From: BQJD01 sp964350265
GTDB lineage: Bacteria; Pseudomonadota; Gammaproteobacteria; Arenicellales; CAJQKF01
Reading direction: 5' to 3'
Length of the DNA stretch: 61,283 nt
Assembly: GCA_964350265.1 (NCBI GenBank)
Contig: CAYGJZ010000012.1
Location: forward strand, 1-61,283
Made by a program: the position numbers and the translations under genes. Positions within the stretch are counted from its first letter, which is position 1. Each line of letters opens with the position of its first letter. Shown piece by piece: positions 16,950 through 24,561 of the stretch. Below the pieces are notes generated by a model that worked only from the letters and a program-made list of their open reading frames with translations, was not told where the DNA came from and did no database searches.

Positions 16950-19052
16950 CTAGCGACCCCGCTTTCCGTAGGCGTAGGAGTAGTACTTGGAGTAGTAGCT
17001 GTAACGTCCATAGTGGCTGGCGCGACGCGGGTTGAACTGGGACAGTACCGCGCCGATCAGCGGTGCGGATACCGAGCGCGCCCGCTTCACCGCTTCCTTG
17101 ACCATCTGCTTGGGCGTGGCATTGGCCTTGACCAGCATGATGAAGGCGTCCACCTTGGACGACAGGATCAGCGCATCGCTGACCGGCAGCACCGGCGCAC
17201 AGTCGATGACCACGTAGTCGAACCGCTCTTCCAGCGAAGCCAGCACCTCGTCGAAGCGCTTGGAGGACAGCATCTCCTGGGGATTGGGCGGAATCACGCC
17301 GCTGCGCAGCACCTTCAGCCGGCGGCTGCCTTCGTCGGACAGCAGCACGTCGTCGATCTCGGCGCGCCCCACCAGCACCTCCACCAGGCCGTCGGAACGG
17401 GCACCGGTGGTGACCTGGTGCAGGCGCGGCTTGCGCAGGTCTGCGTCGATCAGCAACGTGTCGCCGAGCTGGCTGAGCGAGAACGCCAGGTTGGCGGCCA
17501 GGGTGGTCTTGCCCTCGGACTGCACCGCGGAGGAGATCAACACCGTCTTCGGCACGTGTTCGGCGCTGGAATACAGGATGCCCGTGCGAATGTGGTTGAT
17601 GGTCTCGGCAAACGGCGACTTGCCGTGGTGCAGGTAGTAGCGCTCCACCGAGTACGGCCCCTTGGCGTTGCTCTTCTTCGCCAACCGCTTGCCTTCGCGG
17701 TTGGCATCGCGGTTGAGAAACGGTACCGCGCCAAGGGTCGGCAGGCGGGTTTCCGATTCCAGGTCGGCGGGGGTGTGGAAGGTGTTGTCCAGCTTCTCCC
17801 GCAGCCAGGCCAGCAGCAGGCCGAGAAACACGCCGATGGCGAGACCGAACATGCCGATGCGCCGCTTGTTGGGGCTGACCGGGCCACCGGGCACCTGGGC
17901 CTGGTCGAGGATGTAGATGGGGGAAATCTTCTCGCTGGTGGTCACGTCCATCTGCCGGAAGCGGCCGAGGAACAGTTCGTAGATCTCCTGGTTGCTCTTG
18001 ACGTCGTTCTCCAGCTTCGACAACGCGAAGCGCTTCTCGGTGTCGAGCAGGATGTTCTGCGATTCGCTGGACAACTGCTGGCGTGCGCTTTCCAGTTCCG
18101 TGCGCGCCTGGATCAGGCGCGGGTGCTTGGGCCCGTAGCGCTGGGACAGGTCGTCGTAGCGTTTCTGCGCCTCGGCAATCTGCTGGTTGATGGATTGCAG
18201 GCGCGCGCTGGTCATGGTCTGGATGTTCTCCAGGTTGACCAGCCCCTCGGCCAGTTGGAACTCCTGCAGGGCGTTCTGTGACTCGGTGAGCTTGGTGCGC
18301 AGTCGTTCCACCTGGTTGGCCATCCAGCGCACCGACTGCTCGGAATAGGATTCCTGCGACTCGTTGGTATAGGCGATGTAGGCGCTGGACATGGTGTTGG
18401 CCACGCTGGCCGCCAGTTCGCGATCATGGGAGGTGAAGCTGATCCGCATGATCTGCGTTTCGCGGCTGGGATAGACCGCGCGGCCACCCTGGACGGCGGC
18501 GCCGTAGCGGGTGCGCGGCATGGTCGCCCCTTCCTCCTGCGCCGGGCTCGGCGCGACGCTGCTGGATGCGCCCTGCCCGGCCGGCGCGGCGCCATCGCCA
18601 AACAGTCCGCCAAGGGCCCCGCGCACGCTGCGTACCACGCCCTCGAACAGGCCCGGCTCACGGGGGCGCAGGAGCTTCTCCCGTTCCTCCGCGGTGAGCA
18701 TGCTGGCGGTGCGTTCGGCGATCTCGCGGCTGTTGAGCACGGTTTGCTGGGTGTCGTAGAACAGCTTCTGCGAGTAGTAGGAAAAGTACGGATCGGTGGA
18801 GCCGGCGATGTTCCGCGACGGGTCGATGACCAGCGTCGCCGAGGCCGAGTACATGGGCGTAAGCGAGTTGGCATGCCAGGCGGCGAGCAGGTAGCCGATC
18901 AGCCCGAGCACCACCACCGAGATCCAGTGCTGGCGGAAGATGCGCCAGTACTCGAGAAAATCGACTTCGCCCCCGTCTTCCTCGACCACGTCCGGCGCCT
19001 GCGGGTTGCGTGCGCGTTCCATCATGGTGGCATTGCGATCGGCGATGTTCAT
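16950..19052 (-). CDS. wzc: Polysaccharide co-polymerase / tyrosine autokinase (Wzc)
   Basis: 700 aa. Wzz domain about 30-400 with membrane spans about 43-60 and 399-418. The periplasmic part contains coiled-coil regions and a Gly/Ala/Pro-rich insertion at about 131-186. The BY-kinase domain has Walker A SAVQSEGKTT 508-517, Walker A' LLIDADLRKP 533-542 and Walker B VVIDCAP 614-620. The last 20 residues contain eight tyrosines (681-695), the autophosphorylation cluster. It controls chain length and couples synthesis to the Wza-type export protein encoded 10 bp upstream. Confidence 0.95.
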   Translation of the reverse strand: MNIADRNATMMERARNPQAPDVVEEDGGEVDFLEYWRIFRQHWISVVVLGLIGYLLAAWHANSLTPMYSASATLVIDPSRNIAGSTDPYFSYYSQKLFYDTQQTVLNSREIAERTASMLTAEEREKLLRPREPGLFEGVVRSVRGALGGLFGDGAAPAGQGASSSVAPSPAQEEGATMPRTRYGAAVQGGRAVYPSRETQIMRISFTSHDRELAASVANTMSSAYIAYTNESQESYSEQSVRWMANQVERLRTKLTESQNALQEFQLAEGLVNLENIQTMTSARLQSINQQIAEAQKRYDDLSQRYGPKHPRLIQARTELESARQQLSSESQNILLDTEKRFALSKLENDVKSNQEIYELFLGRFRQMDVTTSEKISPIYILDQAQVPGGPVSPNKRRIGMFGLAIGVFLGLLLAWLREKLDNTFHTPADLESETRLPTLGAVPFLNRDANREGKRLAKKSNAKGPYSVERYYLHHGKSPFAETINHIRTGILYSSAEHVPKTVLISSAVQSEGKTTLAANLAFSLSQLGDTLLIDADLRKPRLHQVTTGARSDGLVEVLVGRAEIDDVLLSDEGSRRLKVLRSGVIPPNPQEMLSSKRFDEVLASLEERFDYVVIDCAPVLPVSDALILSSKVDAFIMLVKANATPKQMVKEAVKRARSVSAPLIGAVLSQFNPRRASHYGRYSYYSKYYSYAYGKRGR

Positions 19053-19062
19053 GGGTCAGGGC

Positions 19063-20067
19063 CTAGAAAAGGCTGGCGCCGACGGTGATGACGTCGCCCG
19101 GGAGCACGCGCTGGGTCAGGTCGACGCGATTCATGGTCACCGGCGGGTCACCCTCGCGCCGGATCTCGATCTTGCGCTGGGAGGCGCGATCGCTGAATCC
19201 GCCGGCGATGACGATGGCCTGCTCCACGGTCATCCCGGGGCTGAACTCGTAGCGGCCACCACGTTCCACCTCCCCCTTGACGAAGAACCAGGACTGGGCC
19301 GCGGCGGCATCGCGCAGGCGACCAACGGTGATGACGTCGTTGGGTTCCAGCGCCGTGCCGACGGCATCACCGATGGTGAGCACCTGGCCGGCGCGTTCGA
19401 TGACGAGCTGGGCGCGATCGGCGTCGGCGGCCAGGCCGCCGGCCAGGGCAATGGCGGAATCCACCGTCATGCCGCGCTGGTAGGCAAGCTGGTTCGGATA
19501 CTGCACGGCGCCGCGCACGGACACGGTGGCGCGCTCCGCCACGGTAACGATGTCGCCGGGGAATACCGGGGTCGACTCGTCCACGCCGGACAGCACCCGG
19601 CCACCGACGCGCTCGATGGAGATCGCCCCGGCATCGCCTTCCTCGGTGAGCCCGCCGCCGAGGACGATGGCCTTGCGCACGTTCATGTCGTTGACGTAGG
19701 CGATGGCGCCGGGGTTTCGTACTTCGCCCACCAGGAAGAACGGGCGGTAGGCGGACACCGAGACCGACACCCGCGGATTGACCAGGTAGCCGTCCGCCAG
19801 GCGACGGGTAATCTCCGACTCGATGCCGCGCACGGTGCGGCCGGCGGTGCGGATCTCGCCGATCAACGGCATCACGATGACGCCCTCGTCCAGGATGGGC
19901 AGGGCATCGAAGGACAGGTCGGCCTCGCCGTAGACCTGGATGTTCAGGCTGTCACCCGTGGCCACGACGTAGTCCTGGCTGACGGACTGTGCCATCGCCA
20001 GCGACGGGAGCAGCGTCGCCAATGCGACGCAGCAGGCACGAAGCCAGTTCGAAAGGGGTCGAAACAT
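19063..20067 (-). CDS. wza: Polysaccharide export protein (Wza type), apparently not a lipoprotein
   Basis: 334 aa. The signal peptide ends at AMA-QS (cleavage after 26), without a usable lipobox. A Poly_export domain follows (YVVATGDSLNIQVYGEADLS, PLIGEIRTAGRTVRGIESEI), then SLBB-type repeats beginning FFLVGEVRNPGAIAYV, SVRGAVQYPNQLAYQRGMTV and FFVKGEVERGGRYEFSPG. It forms the periplasmic export conduit. There is no obvious C-terminal amphipathic helix, so the outer-membrane pore may be supplied by the beta-barrel encoded just upstream. Confidence 0.92.
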   Translation of the reverse strand: MFRPLSNWLRACCVALATLLPSLAMAQSVSQDYVVATGDSLNIQVYGEADLSFDALPILDEGVIVMPLIGEIRTAGRTVRGIESEITRRLADGYLVNPRVSVSVSAYRPFFLVGEVRNPGAIAYVNDMNVRKAIVLGGGLTEEGDAGAISIERVGGRVLSGVDESTPVFPGDIVTVAERATVSVRGAVQYPNQLAYQRGMTVDSAIALAGGLAADADRAQLVIERAGQVLTIGDAVGTALEPNDVITVGRLRDAAAAQSWFFVKGEVERGGRYEFSPGMTVEQAIVIAGGFSDRASQRKIEIRREGDPPVTMNRVDLTQRVLPGDVITVGASLF

Positions 20068-20100
20068 ACGCGGTTGTGTACATCCCCGGAAGACCTCGTC

Positions 20101-20109
20101 ATTTTAGCA
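20101..20109 (-). promoter_or_regulatory. Extended -10 promoter upstream of wza
   Basis: On the minus strand TGC-TAAAAT forms an extended -10 (TGnTAAAAT), about 27 nt ahead of the predicted transcript region leading to the wza ATG at 20067. No clear -35 is seen, as expected for extended -10 promoters. It sits in the 141-bp spacer between the beta-barrel gene and wza and could be a secondary start within operon B. Confidence 0.4.
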
Positions 20110-20208
20110 TCCTGCCCGTCCCGCCCTGTCGGCGGTGCGTCCACTGCGTCGACCCGCGGCAGCTTCGGGTCGCCACGCGGTCTGTTTGACGTGCCCGGCG
20201 GTCGGTAC

Positions 20209-21540
20209 CTACCGGTTGCCGCCGAGGTTGGGTTTGAAGTTGGCGAAGATGCTCCAGATCTCGTCCTGGTAGTCCTCGCCAGGCTCGCTGGACTCGCGCT
20301 CCACCACGTTGTAGCCCAGGCCGAGATCCAGCCAGGACAGGGCAGCGTAGCCGAAGGCAATGCCGTAGTCGTCGATCTCGTCCTGGCGACCGTTGCTGTA
20401 GTCGTCCTCGGCATAGGCATAGTGCACCGTCACCGAGGCCCGCTCACCCAGCTGTTGCGTGACGTCGACGCCCATGACGTCGCTGACGTAGAACGCCGCG
20501 TCCGGGTCTGCGCTCTCCTCGGTGGCACGGGACGCATACAGTGAGACACTGGTTCGGTCCCTCGGGTTCCACAGGATCTTGCCGAGGTAGGTGCTGCCGT
20601 CGTAGCCGGCAATGGTCGGATCGTCGTATTCCTTCTCGAGCTGGCCGGCCTCGATGCTCAGGGAGACCGCCTCGCTGGCTTCCCAGGCGACGCCGGCAGT
20701 CAGGTAGCGCTCGGTACTGTCGAGGGAGGGGTTGCCGGCCAGGTAGTCGATGTCGAGTTGGCTGGCATGCAGGAACAACGCGGTGCTGGCACCGACGTTG
20801 AAGAACAGCCCGCCTTCGATACGGTCCTCGTCGCGGTCGCGGTTGCCCTGGTCGTTGTTGGTGAAGTCGACCTCGGTGGCCTCGGCACCGACAAAGATCT
20901 GCAGTCGGTTGGTGCGACGGCCCAGGGTCACCCGACCGCCCAGGGTGTCCATGGTGTACTCGTCTTCGTCTTCGGTGAACGGCACCGGGCGCGATCCCGC
21001 GCTGCCCCGCTCCTCCTCGGACTCCAGGCGGCTGGCATACAGGTCCGCCACCAGGATACGGGTCAGGTCCAGGCGCAGGGCACCGCCAAGTCGTTCGTAG
21101 TCGGAGTCCTCGACCTCGAACTCGTCGTAGCTTTCCGAGCCGGCGCCGTATTCCACCTGGTACTGGTGGCGACCGATTTCCCCGGCATAGCCGATGGACG
21201 GGCTGAACAGCAGCGCGGCATCGCTTTCGAAATCGTCGTCGCGGCGTTCTGGATTGGAGTGCCAGGCCGCGCCGACCCCGATGTTCAGGGTCAGACCCGG
21301 CTCGACGCTGGAGCCGAGTCCCGGTGGCGGCGCCAGGGCCCGCGCGGTGGACGATGACGCCGCCACCCCGGTGGAAACCGCGTCGCCGTAGGCACCGGGC
21401 GCGGACACCCTGGGCAGCGAACCGACGTCGGTCTGGGCATGGCCGGGCAGCGGGGATCCGAGCATCAACGCCGCTGCCAGGGCGATTCGACGGAGGCCGC
21501 GCCGGTTGGCGGCCCGGAAGATCTGGTTTGCTGCGCTCAT
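20209..21540 (-). CDS. Outer-membrane beta-barrel protein of EPS locus (BBP2-like)
   Basis: 443 aa from ATG 21540, chosen because AGGAG lies 9 nt upstream; ATG 21558 is possible. Signal peptide to about PGHAQ (residue 36). A low-complexity linker (about 37-75) precedes alternating amphipathic strands such as HQYQVEYGAGSESYDEFEV, TALFLHASQLDIDYL and WLDLGLGYNVVERESS. The mature protein is strongly acidic. It matches the putative beta-barrel porin 2 type linked to exopolysaccharide clusters. Likely the outer-membrane channel or an anchor for secretion of the glycan. Confidence 0.82.
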   Translation of the reverse strand: MSAANQIFRAANRRGLRRIALAAALMLGSPLPGHAQTDVGSLPRVSAPGAYGDAVSTGVAASSSTARALAPPPGLGSSVEPGLTLNIGVGAAWHSNPERRDDDFESDAALLFSPSIGYAGEIGRHQYQVEYGAGSESYDEFEVEDSDYERLGGALRLDLTRILVADLYASRLESEEERGSAGSRPVPFTEDEDEYTMDTLGGRVTLGRRTNRLQIFVGAEATEVDFTNNDQGNRDRDEDRIEGGLFFNVGASTALFLHASQLDIDYLAGNPSLDSTERYLTAGVAWEASEAVSLSIEAGQLEKEYDDPTIAGYDGSTYLGKILWNPRDRTSVSLYASRATEESADPDAAFYVSDVMGVDVTQQLGERASVTVHYAYAEDDYSNGRQDEIDDYGIAFGYAALSWLDLGLGYNVVERESSEPGEDYQDEIWSIFANFKPNLGGNR

Positions 21541-21592
21541 GTCCCTAGCTCCTGCCAAGCGCCACTAGCGCGTTGCCGTCGCCGTGCGCTGC
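21538..21592. repeat. 55-bp duplicate flanking scaffold gap, left copy
   Basis: Identical to 21693-21747. It ends exactly where the run of N begins, and its partner starts exactly where the N run ends. This is the signature of two contigs sharing one 55-base assembly overlap rather than a biological repeat. Collapsing it places the beta-barrel ATG 24 bp after the stop codon of the exported protein. Confidence 0.93.
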
Positions 21593-21692
21593 NNNNNNNN
21601 NNNNNNNNNNNNNNNNNNNNNNNNNNNNNNNNNNNNNNNNNNNNNNNNNNNNNNNNNNNNNNNNNNNNNNNNNNNNNNNNNNNNNNNNNNNN
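21593..21692. other. Scaffold gap of 100 N (probably spurious)
   Basis: Exactly 100 unknown bases, a fixed-size placeholder. Because the flanks are the same 55 bases, real sequence is likely continuous with no missing DNA here. Confidence 0.9.
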
Positions 21693-21747
21693 CATGTCCC
21701 TAGCTCCTGCCAAGCGCCACTAGCGCGTTGCCGTCGCCGTGCGCTGC
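21693..21747. repeat. 55-bp duplicate flanking scaffold gap, right copy
   Basis: Second copy of the 55-base sequence at 21538-21592. It contains the last eight codons and stop of the exported protein gene, plus the ribosome-binding site and ATG of the beta-barrel gene, confirming that the two genes adjoin. Confidence 0.93.
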
Positions 21748-22886
21748 GCCGCCAGGTCCGCGGCGGTGCGAATGCGTTCCTCGCAGTCGTCTCCCGGGGC
21801 AACGCCACAGGGCAGACGCGCGATGCTGTGATAGAGGTAGACCACCGGAACCGGGTCCATGCCCAGCTCGCGCGCGGCGGTCAGTCGGTCGGGCTGGTCG
21901 ACGAACACCCGGCCACCGTCGTAGTACATGGACACGATCACCGGCTTGCGCGAGAAACCCTCGGTATCGAGATCGGCCAACAGCCGGTTCCAACGCCCTT
22001 CCTCGATCTGCTCCGGGCTGGGCAGGGTGACGAACTCCTCGAACTCGGCGATGCGGGCGACGTGGTGAAAGTCGCTGTAGGGGGCGCGCCAGTCGGGGAC
22101 GTGGGTGACCTTGAGTTCCTCGCCGAGGTAGGCGCTGACCACCTCGCTCATGGTCGGGCCGTCGCCGAAGTCGCTCATCGGGCGATAGTGCTTGTCGTTG
22201 TAGATCACCACCACGGGCACCGAGGGGTCGCCACGCTCGATGGCGTCGGCCACCTGGCCGAGATTGCCGTCCACCACCACTTCGTTCTCGTGGCGGTACA
22301 GCGACACCATCACGCCGCTGTTGACCGGCCGCTCGGCGGCGTCGTTGCGGTACCAGTAGCCATCGCCGAGCTGCTCGGCCAGGTCCTCGGTGGGCACGCG
22401 CAGGTGGACGTGGTTGGATTCCCAGTCCGGGAACGGCGACAGCCGCACGTTGTCCTCGAAGAATCGACGGGTGATTTCGGCCAGCGGCGTGACCTGGTCG
22501 TCGTCCCCGGCCGTGGCCACCGGGGCAAAGCGTTCCGCCGCCCCCTGCGAGTCGTCGCGGCAGGCCCAGGTCGGCAGCGTCGGCAGCATGTCCAGCGCCA
22601 CGTCGACGAAGCGCCCGGCCTCGGTGGGCCTGGCGCGGACCGCCATGAAGACGATGTCGTCGATGGAGAACCCGAGCGCGACGCCGTGCAGGTAGACCGA
22701 CTGCACCGGGTAGCCCTGCTCGAGAAACGCGCGGATCTCGTTGTAGGCGTTGCCGTTCACGTCTTCGGAAATGGCATCGCGGTCGGTGGAAATGTGTACG
22801 TCGTCTTCGTACAGCGCATGGGACGGCGCACTCATCGCCAACAGGAGGACGATGCTCGCCGCCTTGTGTTTCATGCCACAAGTCAT
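21720..22886 (-). CDS. Exported protein of unknown function with two ParB/sulfiredoxin-like repeats
   Basis: 388 aa from ATG 22886 (GGAG 10 nt upstream; a second ATG at 22874 lacks a good site). Signal peptide to about SHA (24). A helical region follows at about 45-100 (IRAFLEQGYPVQSVYLHGVA). Two segments, 191-231 and 315-354, align with each other: GVMVSLY...EVVVDGNLGQVADAIERG...VPVVVIY and PVIVSMY...RVFVDQPDRLTAARELG...VPVVYLY. The VD-x2-R-L-x2-A-x3-G-x3-VPVV pattern recalls the ParB/sulfiredoxin fold. No function is assigned. First gene of operon B; three Cys in the mature region. Confidence 0.8.
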   Translation of the reverse strand: MTCGMKHKAASIVLLLAMSAPSHALYEDDVHISTDRDAISEDVNGNAYNEIRAFLEQGYPVQSVYLHGVALGFSIDDIVFMAVRARPTEAGRFVDVALDMLPTLPTWACRDDSQGAAERFAPVATAGDDDQVTPLAEITRRFFEDNVRLSPFPDWESNHVHLRVPTEDLAEQLGDGYWYRNDAAERPVNSGVMVSLYRHENEVVVDGNLGQVADAIERGDPSVPVVVIYNDKHYRPMSDFGDGPTMSEVVSAYLGEELKVTHVPDWRAPYSDFHHVARIAEFEEFVTLPSPEQIEEGRWNRLLADLDTEGFSRKPVIVSMYYDGGRVFVDQPDRLTAARELGMDPVPVVYLYHSIARLPCGVAPGDDCEERIRTAADLAAQRTATATR

Positions 22887-22939
22887 GTCACGGGATCTCC
22901 CGAATGGGTCGCGTTCTTCGCCGCGACATCGATTGCCTT

Positions 22940-22954
22940 GCGGGCACTACCCGC
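22940..22954 (-). promoter_or_regulatory. Leader hairpin with GGTAG loop sequence
   Basis: Minus strand GCGGG-TAGTG-CCCGC: perfect 5-bp GC stem and 5-nt loop, about 30 nt into the predicted leader of operon B. It exposes a GGGTAGTG core reminiscent of, but not identical to, ops (GGCGGTAGCGTG). It could be an antiterminator or pausing element; speculative. Confidence 0.25.
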
Positions 22955-22972
22955 ACACCCACCAGATTGGTC

Positions 22973-23000
22973 TCTTGTTATCGTCGGAATCATAACAAGA
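22973..23000 (-). promoter_or_regulatory. Promoter overlapped by an inverted repeat upstream of operon B
   Basis: AT-rich island in GC-rich surroundings. Perfect 9-bp inverted repeat TCTTGTTAT / ATAACAAGA (22973-22981 and 22992-23000) with a 10-nt spacer. The minus strand also reads TGT-TATGAT (22989-22997), an extended -10 lying inside one arm, so a protein bound to the repeat would cover the promoter and start site (near 22982). The 375-bp stretch 22887-23261 otherwise contains no convincing gene and includes the second 100-N gap. Confidence 0.4.
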
Positions 23001-23055
23001 AACCGCGCAATATCATATGCTTCTTCCGTACGCCCTGCCCCGGGGACGTCGATGA

Positions 23056-23155
23056 NNNNNNNNNNNNNNNNNNNNNNNNNNNNNNNNNNNNNNNNNNNNN
23101 NNNNNNNNNNNNNNNNNNNNNNNNNNNNNNNNNNNNNNNNNNNNNNNNNNNNNNN
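23056..23155. other. Scaffold gap of 100 N (true size unknown)
   Basis: Placeholder run between the operon B promoter region and the serS 3' side. Unlike the gap at 21593, the two flanks share no sequence, so real DNA (a repeat, tRNA gene or mobile element could break assembly) may be missing. Confidence 0.9.
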
Positions 23156-23230
23156 GGACCCCGCATGGCATCGCCACGTCCACTATGGCCGACAGGTTCG
23201 TTCATTGCCCGAAAAAGTCTAGCACGTTCC

Positions 23231-23254
23231 CCCGCGCAACACACGCAGCGCGGG
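23231..23254 (-). terminator. Hairpin 3' of serS, weak terminator candidate
   Basis: Minus-strand CCCGCGC (23254-23248), 10-nt loop, GCGCGGG (23237-23231), starting 8 nt after the serS stop. The stem is stable but the following bases are not a U-tract; a run of five T comes only about 15 nt later. Confidence 0.35.
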
Positions 23255-23261
23255 TCATCGT

Positions 23262-24530
23262 TCAGGCCTCGATGCGGTCGAAGCCGGTATACGGCACCAG
23301 CGCCGCGGGCAGGTCGATGCCGCCGTCGGCACGCTGGCCGTTCTCGATCAGCGCCACCAGCGTGCGACCCACCGCCAGCCCGGAACCGTTCAGGGTGTGC
23401 ACCAGTTCCGGCTTGCCGCCGCCCCGGTAGCGGGCCTTCAGGCGACGGGCCTGGAAGGCCTCGAAGTTGCTGCAGGAGGAAATCTCGCGGTAGGTGTCCT
23501 GGGCCGGCAGCCAGACTTCCAGGTCGTAGGTCTTGGCGGCGGAAAAGCCGATGTCGCCGGTGCACAGGGTCACCACCCGGTAGGGCAGTTCCAGTCGCTG
23601 CAGCACCGCCTCGGCATGGGAGGTGAGCTCTTCCAGCGCCTCGTAGGAACGTTCCGGGTGCACCACCTGCACCAGTTCCACCTTCTCGAACTGGTGCTGG
23701 CGGATCATGCCGCGGGTGTCCTTGCCGTAGGAGCCGGCCTCGCTGCGGAAGCACGGCGTGTGTGCCACGCAGCGGATGGGCAGTTCCTCCTCGGCGACGA
23801 TGCGATCGCGGAACAGGTTGGTGACCGGGACCTCGGCGGTGGGAATCAGGTAGTAGGCCGGATCGTCGGTGGTCTTGAACTGGTCGTGCTCGAACTTCGG
23901 CAACTGCCCGGTACCGAACAGCGAGTCGGCGTTCACCAGGTAGGGTACGTAGTGCTCGGTGTAGCCGTGCTCACGGGTATGCAGGTCGAGCATGAACTGG
24001 ATCAGGGCACGGTGCATGCGCGCCAGCTGCGAGCGCATGACCACGAAGCGCGAACCGGTCAACCGGGTGGCCAGCTCGAAGTCGAGCATGCCCAGGTCGC
24101 TGCCGACATCGACATGGTCACGCACCGGGAAGTCGAAGCTGCGCGGCTCGCCCCAGTGCCGCAACGGCACGTTGTCGTCTTCGCTGGCACCCACCGGAAC
24201 GCTGGCATGGGGCAGGTTCGGCAGCGAGTGCTGCAGCACGCCAAGGGCGGTCTGCACCTCGGCCAGGGCGGCCTCGCCGTCCTTCAGCCGGGTGCCCAGT
24301 TCGTTCATCTGCGCGAGAAGTTCGGCGGCATCTTCGCCGCGTCCCTTGCGTTGACCGATCTCCTTCGACACCCGGTTGCGCTCGCCCTGCATGGCTTCCA
24401 CCTCGGACTGCAGGTGCTTGCGTCGGTCCTCCAGGGAGGTGAAGGCGTCCCGGTCGAAGGTCATGCCGCGGTGCGACAGCCCCTCGACCACCCGGTCGAT
24501 GTCCTTTCTCAGCAGCGTCGGATCCAGCAT
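23262..24530 (-). CDS. serS: Serine--tRNA ligase
   Basis: 422 aa, full length for the family. Charges tRNA-Ser (and tRNA-Sec) with serine in the cytosol. The N-terminal antiparallel coiled-coil arm spans about 28-100 (LEDRRKHLQSEVEAMQGERN). Class II motifs follow: motif 2 CFRSEAGSYGKDTRGMIRQH with its FEKVE continuation, and motif 3 LNGSGLAVGRTLVALIENGQ near the C-terminus. The TAEVPVTNLF serine-site segment is intact. Start ATG 24530. Last gene of the ftsK-lolA-crcB-serS run. Confidence 0.98.
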   Translation of the reverse strand: MLDPTLLRKDIDRVVEGLSHRGMTFDRDAFTSLEDRRKHLQSEVEAMQGERNRVSKEIGQRKGRGEDAAELLAQMNELGTRLKDGEAALAEVQTALGVLQHSLPNLPHASVPVGASEDDNVPLRHWGEPRSFDFPVRDHVDVGSDLGMLDFELATRLTGSRFVVMRSQLARMHRALIQFMLDLHTREHGYTEHYVPYLVNADSLFGTGQLPKFEHDQFKTTDDPAYYLIPTAEVPVTNLFRDRIVAEEELPIRCVAHTPCFRSEAGSYGKDTRGMIRQHQFEKVELVQVVHPERSYEALEELTSHAEAVLQRLELPYRVVTLCTGDIGFSAAKTYDLEVWLPAQDTYREISSCSNFEAFQARRLKARYRGGGKPELVHTLNGSGLAVGRTLVALIENGQRADGGIDLPAALVPYTGFDRIEA

Positions 24531-24561
24531 GGTGATTCGCTTCCTGTTTCGGTTCTTGCGT

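Noticed and set aside
23001..23200. Contig-overlap duplication at the second N gap
   Set aside because: The 55 bases on either side share no sequence, unlike the first gap.
23156..23261. Possible tRNA-Ser downstream of serS
   Set aside because: No acceptor/T-loop pattern (GTTCRANYC) or CCA-ended cloverleaf could be built from the visible bases. One could still lie in the N gap.
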